Source of the DNA: F23-D06 sp045116675
Lineage (GTDB): Bacteria; Bacteroidota; Bacteroidia; Bacteroidales; WCHB1-69
NCBI GenBank assembly: GCA_045116675.1
Contig: JBGUMF010000049.1
Span: forward strand, 1-7,049
Length of the DNA stretch: 7,049 bases
Direction: 5' to 3'
The notes beneath the pieces were generated by a model, which was not told the origin of the DNA, searched no databases, and saw only the letters and a program-made list of their open reading frames with translations. Positions 1 to 5,068 of the stretch are shown in pieces. Position 1 is the stretch's first letter. Every line of letters begins with the position of its first letter. The position numbers were made by a program, and so were the translations under genes.

Positions 1-84
1 GAAGTGCCGGTTTTCATTAAAAATTTGAAATTGCTGGACATCGATATAAATGAAATTATTAACCTTTATAACATACAGAAATGA
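1..84 (+). CDS. Possible 3' end of an upstream gene (partial), unknown function
   Basis: Frame 1 is open from the left edge to a TGA at 82-84 and would encode the last 27 residues of a protein, beginning EVPVFIKNLKLLD and ending NIQK. The TGA overlaps the ATG of the protease gene in the classic ATGA arrangement, which suggests translational coupling and a shared transcript. The other two forward frames are closed early. I do not recognise the peptide. The stretch is AT-rich and only 27 codons long, so an open frame by chance is quite possible. The alternative is that this is simply the upstream leader of the protease gene. Confidence 0.4.
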   Translation, partial: EVPVFIKNLKLLDIDINEIINLYNIQK

Positions 85-2348
85 AAAAGATTTTCACAAT
101 CATAACCTGTCTTATGATAGGTTTTCAGTTGTCGGCCCAAAATGCGTACTGGGTGTTCTTCACCGACAAACAGGACACAAAATTTGATCCCTACTCCTAT
201 TTTGATGCCAAGGCCATCGAACGTTACCAAATTAACCATGCAGACTTGTATGATATCACCAATTATCCGGTGAATCAGAAATATGAGCAGGCGGTGACGG
301 CGGCCACCACCGAGTATATCGGCGAGTCGCGCTGGCTCAACGCTGTGGCCGTGACGGCCACTGACGAGCAGATTGCCGTGGTGAAGACGCTGCCCTTTGT
401 GGCCCGTGTGCAGGAGATCAGCACCGAGGCGGCCCCGACGGCGTATCAGGCCCCGGTGAATCTCACGCAGCTGGATGCTAAGCTCAATCAGGTGGATTTG
501 ATGCAGGGTGAAAAATTCCAGAAGAAGGGTATCAACGGCAAGGGCGTGCGCATCGCCGTGTTTGACGGCGGCTTTCCCGATGTGGACACGCACCCCGCCT
601 TCAAGCACCTGCGTGACAATCATCAGATTATCAAAACGTGGAATTTTGCCACCAAAAAAGAGAATGTGTATGGCTATAACTCGCACGGACGCATGGTGTT
701 GAGTTGCATCGCAGGCATCATGAACGACACCACGATGCTGGGTCTTGCCCCCGGTGCCGAGTTTCTGCTGGCCCGCACCGAGGTGGAGGCCGAGCGGATG
801 AAGGAGGAAGTATGGTGGGTGCAGGCTCTGGAATGGGCCGACCAGAATGGTGCCTCCATCGTGAGCAGTTCGTTAGGCTATGGCAAACAGCTACACAACC
901 TGAAAGACATGAACGGCACTTCCATCGTTGCCAAAGGTGCTGCCACCGCCGCCAGCAAGGGCATCCTGGTGTGTACCGCCATGGGCAACGAGGGCAGCGA
1001 CAAGACCTGGAAGGTGCTGGTGACCCCAGCCGATGCCGACGGCGTGCTGTCGGTGGGCGCGGTGCGTTCCTTGGAGCAGATGGAGAGCTACAGCTCGTTT
1101 GGGCCCACCGCCGACGGCCGTCGTAAGCCCAACGTGGTGGCCTGCGGAAACGACATGGTGGCTTCCGGCAAGGGCAACTACACCTACGCGCAGGGCACCT
1201 CCTTTGCCACCCCGATGGTGTCGGGCTTCGCCGCGTGCGTGAAGCAGATGCACCCCGAGTGGACCGCCGCCCAGCTGCTGGAGGAAATCGAGAAATCGGC
1301 CAACCATTACCCGTATTATGACTATGCCTTCGGCTATGGCGTGCCGCAGGCAGGTTATTTTACAGATAATCAGAACAAAAAGAGTCACACCTTCGATCTG
1401 GTGGAAGATGAGTATAATCTCTATATTGTCCCGGTGAACCCTTCGGAAAACCGCAAGGTGTTTTATAACATCCAAAATGGCGACGGCAGTCTGGACGACT
1501 ACGCAGTGAAAAAGTTTGCCACAGGGGAAGACATTACCTCAAAATCCTCTTTCCGCATATCCAAAAGCGGGCTGGAAAACGGCCAGACGATAAACATCTG
1601 GTACAACGACCAGTACGCGAAGTATGTGGTGGGCAAGGACAAAGTGGCGGCGGCGGATTCCGTCGTGATGGCCAGCGTACCGCGCGCGAAAAGTGATTTT
1701 GGTACCGGATGTTCCAACACGAAGCCTGACATGCAATTTTACCATACTAAGTCAAAACGCTATTCCGGCAACTTGGTGCTCAACGCTTCCTTCATGGTAC
1801 CGGCCATGTGGTCACCTACGGGCAACATCCATACGGCTGACAGGGTATCACGTTCGTTCTCATTTAGTTATGTCAACAACTGGCAGTTGGCCAAAGTATA
1901 TGGTTTAGGCTTCCGCATTGGATTCGGCTCTTCGTGGTATGCGCTTAGGGATTACACCGATCCGCAGGGTCTTTACACTACGGTTGAACCTAACCAGACG
2001 GTGCTTTTGAAGAAACATAATCTGAAAACCAGCCAGTTCGACCTTGAGCTTTACCAGCGTTTCATCCTGGCTCATCTCTCCACCAGCGACCTTTACCTTG
2101 AGACCGGCGTTTTTGGCGACTGGATCACGGGCAGCCGTCTGAAGACCAAGACGGTCATTGACGACTACAAAAGCACGCGTGTGGAGAAACACTATTTTCG
2201 TGAGGGCATGAACAAATTGGATTGTGGTGTGCGCCTGCGCATCGGATTCACCAAATTCTGCGCCATTTACGGTCAATACCGCATCACTCCGATATTGAAA
2301 AACGGCGTTGACCTGCCGAAATGGGAAGTGGGCATTCAGATTTTCTAA
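81..2348 (+). CDS. Secreted S8 (subtilisin-like) serine protease with C-terminal outer-membrane beta-barrel-like domain
   Basis: This 755-residue protein starts with a Sec signal peptide (MKKIFTIITC..., probable cleavage after A19 in QLSAQ), which supports the ATG at 81. Residues ~21-113 look like the propeptide-like N-terminal region common in Bacteroidota subtilases (YWVFFTDK, FDPYSYFDAKAIER, SRWLNAVAV). The peptidase domain spans ~145-425 and has a complete catalytic set: D162 (AVFDGG), H202 (NSHGRMV), oxyanion N303 (AMGNEG) and S374 (GTSFATPMVSG). Residues ~430-550 are a beta-rich linker. Residues ~551-755 show about eight amphipathic strands rich in aromatic residues and end WEVGIQIF, resembling small Bacteroidota outer-membrane barrels. 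There is no type IX sorting domain. The protease call is firm. The barrel is inferred from strand pattern and the terminal Phe. If it is right, the enzyme is held in the outer membrane. Substrate is unknown. A small exported protein follows after 18 bp. Confidence 0.95.
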   Translation: MKKIFTIITCLMIGFQLSAQNAYWVFFTDKQDTKFDPYSYFDAKAIERYQINHADLYDITNYPVNQKYEQAVTAATTEYIGESRWLNAVAVTATDEQIAVVKTLPFVARVQEISTEAAPTAYQAPVNLTQLDAKLNQVDLMQGEKFQKKGINGKGVRIAVFDGGFPDVDTHPAFKHLRDNHQIIKTWNFATKKENVYGYNSHGRMVLSCIAGIMNDTTMLGLAPGAEFLLARTEVEAERMKEEVWWVQALEWADQNGASIVSSSLGYGKQLHNLKDMNGTSIVAKGAATAASKGILVCTAMGNEGSDKTWKVLVTPADADGVLSVGAVRSLEQMESYSSFGPTADGRRKPNVVACGNDMVASGKGNYTYAQGTSFATPMVSGFAACVKQMHPEWTAAQLLEEIEKSANHYPYYDYAFGYGVPQAGYFTDNQNKKSHTFDLVEDEYNLYIVPVNPSENRKVFYNIQNGDGSLDDYAVKKFATGEDITSKSSFRISKSGLENGQTINIWYNDQYAKYVVGKDKVAAADSVVMASVPRAKSDFGTGCSNTKPDMQFYHTKSKRYSGNLVLNASFMVPAMWSPTGNIHTADRVSRSFSFSYVNNWQLAKVYGLGFRIGFGSSWYALRDYTDPQGLYTTVEPNQTVLLKKHNLKTSQFDLELYQRFILAHLSTSDLYLETGVFGDWITGSRLKTKTVIDDYKSTRVEKHYFREGMNKLDCGVRLRIGFTKFCAIYGQYRITPILKNGVDLPKWEVGIQIF

Positions 2349-2366
2349 TTTTAAAAGACAGGGAAT

Positions 2367-2834
2367 ATGAAAAACACCATTTCTATCATCAGTATGACGC
2401 TCCTGTTGACGGTATTTTTTGTTTTCGGAGTGTGCGCCCAGCAGAACAGTTCTCCCGTGAAGTATGAAAAAACCACAATCTATCGTCTTCAGAATGTGAA
2501 CAATGAGTTTATGTTGAACGGCGTGGGCAAGGTCATCGTGAAGGGGAATGCCGACAACGAGATCCGCTGTGAAGTCAAGGTTACGGGTTATGGCAAGACG
2601 GTGGAGGATGCGAAGGCACATGCGGAGAACGTGCGTGCGGAAGCCTCCAACGAGGTCAAGGCCACGCCGAAACTCCAAGTCTCCATGTATCAGGGGCGCT
2701 ACAACGAACGCGTTTGCCAGGTCGTCACCACGGTTTATCTTCCCGCCACGGTCGTCATGCAGCACAACGACGACATCAGCATTATGGACTACGTTTTCCG
2801 AGTGTTGGACAAGGTAAAAGTATTAAGAAACTAA
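2367..2834 (+). CDS. Small exported protein, DUF4097-like N-terminal half (uncertain)
   Basis: This 155-residue protein begins with a clear signal peptide (MKNTISIISMTLLLTVFF..., likely cleavage after A24 in VCAQQ). The cysteine at 23 does not sit in a good lipobox. The mature part is beta-rich: a segment reading FMLNGVGKVIVKGNADNEIRC, a helical stretch (TVEDAKAHAENVRAEA), then TTVYLPATVVMQHNDDISIMDY. This order resembles the start of DUF4097-type putative adhesins, in which a 'strand, DAKA helix, YLPA strand' leads into a repetitive beta-helix. Here the protein stops soon afterwards (VKVLRN), so it is either a short version or has lost its C-terminal half. It begins 18 bp after the protease stop and is followed by a strong terminator, so the two are probably co-transcribed. 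A role as partner, inhibitor or substrate of the protease is possible but not shown by the sequence. Confidence 0.8.
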   Translation: MKNTISIISMTLLLTVFFVFGVCAQQNSSPVKYEKTTIYRLQNVNNEFMLNGVGKVIVKGNADNEIRCEVKVTGYGKTVEDAKAHAENVRAEASNEVKATPKLQVSMYQGRYNERVCQVVTTVYLPATVVMQHNDDISIMDYVFRVLDKVKVLRN

Positions 2835-2861
2835 CAAACAAAGCATTCAGGAATTTTAAAG

Positions 2862-2926
2862 CCTTCCGCTGCGCCCGGTTTATCATAGCCATTAACCTTT
2901 CCGGGCGCGCGGAAGGTTGTTTTTTT
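2862..2926 (+). terminator. Rho-independent terminator of the protease / small protein operon
   Basis: The arms at 2862-2878 (CCTTCCGCTGCGCCCGG) and 2901-2916 (CCGGGCGCGCGGAAGG) pair over 16 bp with a single bulged T. The loop is about 22 nt, and the T-rich tract TTGTTTTTTT follows at 2917-2926. It lies 28 bp after the stop of the small exported protein and 3 bp before the converging stop of the metallo-hydrolase gene. The strand orientation fits forward transcription. In the reverse direction the hairpin is followed only by a short TTT run, so termination of the opposing gene here would be weaker. Confidence 0.9.
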
Positions 2927-2928
2927 CC

Positions 2929-3780
2929 TTACTCTTCCCCGAACTTCTCCATCACGCCGGAGTAGGGAAGGTGCATGCCGGCCACCACTTTGTGGTGGTC
3001 TTTGATGTACTGGTACACCTGTTTGCGCGTGGCGACGGCCTTCTTTGGGTCTTTATCGTAACGGGCACAATATTCGGGATGCGGGATCTGCAGCGCCGCC
3101 GCATGGATGAGATCGCCAATGACGAGCACCGGGCCGATTTCATACAGGGTGTGCCCAGGCGTGTGTCCGGACGCATCAAGGGTTATGATGTAGCCCAATA
3201 GCGTGTCGCCGGCCGTGAAACGGTGTACACGGTCTCCATAAACCTTCAACATGTCCTGTGTGGTTTTGTCATCCTGGAAACCCTTGAGCTCTTTGTCGGC
3301 ACAGTAAACCTCTGCATTCGGGAACGAGGCCTTTCCGTTAGTCAGCATACCGCCGATATGGTCGCCGTGGCAATGCGTAATACACACAACATCAACATCT
3401 TCGGGTTTTATGTTGAGCATAAGGAGTTGGTCTAACATCGCACCGCCCTTGTCCAGACCAAGACCGCTGTCAAACAGGATGTACTGGCCATTCTTTTTCA
3501 TAAGGAAGGTGTTGATGGCCGATTCAGCCTCTCCGTTGGGCATAAGTTCGTTCAATATCTTTTTGTCTGCGGACGGGAAAAGAGTAGCCGGCATGGTGTT
3601 TTGCTTGTCCTGAAGGGTCCAAAAGTCGAAATCATCGAAATGGAAATGATAGACTCCCGCGATGATGGTGGTGTCCTTTGGGGTTTGGGGTGGCGTTGGC
3701 GTGGCTTCTTGTTTGTTTTTGGAATGGCATCCGGCCATGCAAATCATCACCAAGCAGAGTAAAAGATATGTTTTTTTCAT
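2929..3780 (-). CDS. MBL-fold metallo-hydrolase lipoprotein, methyl parathion hydrolase / lactonase-like
   Basis: This is a 283-residue protein from the ATG at 3780. That start is preferred over an upstream TTG at 3804 because it places a lipoprotein signal peptide at the N-terminus (MKKTYLLLCLVMICMAGC, lipidated C18) and because the promoter -7 element overlaps the TTG. A proline/threonine-rich spacer follows. The metal-binding set is complete: H136-x-H138-x-D140-H141 (THCHGDHIGG), H210 (GHTPGHT), D223 (VIGDLIHAAAL) and H270 (AGMHLPYSG). The phrases FPNAEVYCADKE, ALQIPHPEY and the final HLPYSG match the pattern of the methyl parathion hydrolase / lactonase branch, so a hydrolytic ester or lactone substrate is plausible. 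The substrate cannot be read from sequence. Residues after C18 (HSKNK) lack the acidic Bacteroidota surface-export signal, suggesting a periplasmic-facing lipoprotein. It is divergent from the MFS gene. Confidence 0.93.
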   Translation of the reverse strand: MKKTYLLLCLVMICMAGCHSKNKQEATPTPPQTPKDTTIIAGVYHFHFDDFDFWTLQDKQNTMPATLFPSADKKILNELMPNGEAESAINTFLMKKNGQYILFDSGLGLDKGGAMLDQLLMLNIKPEDVDVVCITHCHGDHIGGMLTNGKASFPNAEVYCADKELKGFQDDKTTQDMLKVYGDRVHRFTAGDTLLGYIITLDASGHTPGHTLYEIGPVLVIGDLIHAAALQIPHPEYCARYDKDPKKAVATRKQVYQYIKDHHKVVAGMHLPYSGVMEKFGEE

Positions 3781-3801
3781 ACGCTGTTTTTTTATAGGAT
3801 G

Positions 3802-3809
3802 CAAAAATA
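3802..3809 (-). promoter_or_regulatory. Candidate -7 promoter element for the metallo-hydrolase gene
   Basis: The minus strand reads TATTTTTG followed by CATCC, matching the Bacteroidota -7 consensus TAnnTTTG. It lies 21 bp before the ATG at 3780, giving a very short 5' leader of roughly 15 nt. No convincing TTG-type -33 element is visible at the expected spacing, so the call rests on the -7 box and its position. Confidence 0.5.
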
Positions 3810-3829
3810 TAATAAATGCTTTTAAAATG

Positions 3830-3837
3830 TACTTTTG
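3830..3837 (+). promoter_or_regulatory. Candidate -7 promoter element for the MFS transporter gene
   Basis: TACTTTTG followed by CAGCG matches the Bacteroidota -7 consensus TAnnTTTG. It ends 17 bp before the ATG at 3855, so the leader would be about 10-14 nt. This places the start site downstream of an in-frame ATG at 3816, which therefore cannot be used from this promoter. No clear -33 TTG is seen. The element overlaps an inverted repeat, TTTTGC-AGC-GCAAAA (3833-3847), that could be an operator or may be a coincidence of the consensus. Confidence 0.6.
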
Positions 3838-3854
3838 CAGCGCAAAAAACCTTT

Positions 3855-5054
3855 ATGTCAGACGGTCAGAACGAACGGACTTTGGAAAAGCTGTGGAATC
3901 GCAACTATTTGAAAATCTGGATTGCCAATTTCATGATTTTCTTTTCTTTCATGTTGCTTACGCCACTGTTGCCCTTGTATTTGAATGAGACGTTTGGTGC
4001 TGACAAGCAGATGATTGGCATTGTATTGTCGGGCTATACACTGACCGCGCTTCTGATCAGGCCTTTCAGCGGTTTCTTTGTGGACAGCTTTCCGAGGAAG
4101 ACCGTGTTGCTGGTCTGTTATGGGCTTTTCAGTCTGCTGTTTGGCGGATATCTGATTCCCGGTTCGTTGCTTTTGTTTGCCATTGTGCGCACGTTGCATG
4201 GCGCTCCGTTCGGGGCGACTACGGTGGCCAACAGTACGGTGGCCATAGATGTGCTACATCCTTCCCGTCGGGCGGAAGGTATTGGTTATTACGGACTTAG
4301 TAACAATATAGCCTCAGCTATTGCGCCGGCATTTGCCATTTACGTGTTGAATCTTACCAACAATTTCCCGTTGCTGTTCTGGATTTCCCTGATCACTTCG
4401 GCCATCGGGTTTGCCATCAACAGCTCTTTACAGTTGGAACAGCGGGAGCTGGTGAAGGACAAGCCGAAAATTTCCCTTGACCGTTTTTTCCTTTTAAAAG
4501 GGTGGAGTCAGGGACTTACCATGGTTTGTTTTGCGTTTTCATACGGCGTTTTAGCCACGTACGTGGCTATTTACGGGAAAGAAGAGTTGGGTATCAGCGG
4601 AGGTTCAGCCTTGTTTTTCATGTTGCTTTCCATCGGATTGATCCTCTCACGTTTGGTTGGAAGCAGGACATTGCGGCAGGGCAAGATTACCCAGAATGCG
4701 GCAGTGGGGGTCTCCATTTCCCTGTGCGGTTATCTTTTGTTTGCCGCATTGCACAATCCCATAGGCTATTATGGAGCCGCTTTTGTCATTGGGCTGGGCA
4801 ACGGACACATGTGGCCCGCCTATCAGAATATGTTCATCAATTTGGCACCGCACACGCAGCGCGGCACCGCTAACTCGTCGATTCTCATCAGTTGGGATGT
4901 TGGTATTGGGTTGGGCGTGCTGGTCGGTGGGGTGGTGTCCGAACATGTCGGATACCACGGCGCTTTCTGGACGGCCTGGATTATCAATCTGGTAGGGGTG
5001 GCCGCCTATTTTCTGTATGTGCGAAGAAACTATTTGAAAAACCGTCTGCGATAA
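3855..5054 (+). CDS. Major facilitator superfamily (MFS) transporter
   Basis: This is a 399-residue inner-membrane protein with about 12 hydrophobic segments, the usual size for an MFS carrier. The start at 3855 (MSDGQNERTLEKLWN) is chosen over the in-frame ATG at 3816 because a -7 promoter element lies between them and the extra 13 residues are atypical. After a short cytoplasmic N-terminus, TM1 begins near residue 20. The loop between TM2 and TM3 carries MFS motif A (G73-FFV-D77-SFP-R81-K82). A charged central loop (LEQRELVKDKPKISLDR) separates the two six-helix halves, and a degenerate motif A (GSRTLRQGK) appears in the second half. The order of motifs fits drug- or metabolite-type proton-linked carriers of the YhhS/arabinose-efflux kind, but the substrate is not evident. 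The gene ends 14 bp from the converging metG stop. Confidence 0.93.
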   Translation: MSDGQNERTLEKLWNRNYLKIWIANFMIFFSFMLLTPLLPLYLNETFGADKQMIGIVLSGYTLTALLIRPFSGFFVDSFPRKTVLLVCYGLFSLLFGGYLIPGSLLLFAIVRTLHGAPFGATTVANSTVAIDVLHPSRRAEGIGYYGLSNNIASAIAPAFAIYVLNLTNNFPLLFWISLITSAIGFAINSSLQLEQRELVKDKPKISLDRFFLLKGWSQGLTMVCFAFSYGVLATYVAIYGKEELGISGGSALFFMLLSIGLILSRLVGSRTLRQGKITQNAAVGVSISLCGYLLFAALHNPIGYYGAAFVIGLGNGHMWPAYQNMFINLAPHTQRGTANSSILISWDVGIGLGVLVGGVVSEHVGYHGAFWTAWIINLVGVAAYFLYVRRNYLKNRLR

Positions 5055-5068
5055 GGGCCCGATTACGG

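Noticed and set aside
49..72. Possible promoter before the protease gene (TAACCTTTATA region)
   Set aside because: The match to TAnnTTTG needs an extra base and lacks the final G. No -33 element is visible, and the possible upstream coding frame makes a leader promoter less likely.
891..1475. Open frame of 194 codons on the minus strand inside the protease gene
   Set aside because: It lies opposite the GC-rich catalytic core. The translation is low-complexity Gly/His/Val-rich and has no start context or homology that I can recognise.
1905..2765. Long open frame on the minus strand (286 codons) lying across the end of the protease gene and the small exported protein gene
   Set aside because: It is antisense to two genes with clear signal peptides and family features, spans their junction, and its translation is rich in His/Arg/Val with no recognisable domain. 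It is a shadow of coding bias on the other strand.
3781..3804. Extended N-terminus for the metallo-hydrolase from a TTG at 3804
   Set aside because: It would put eight charged residues before a clean lipoprotein signal peptide, and the TTG is part of the promoter -7 box.
3816..3854. Extended N-terminus for the MFS transporter starting at the ATG at 3816
   Set aside because: The -7 promoter element (3830-3837) lies inside this stretch, and the added residues (MLLKCTFAAQKTF) do not look like a transporter N-terminus. The ATG at 3855 is preferred.
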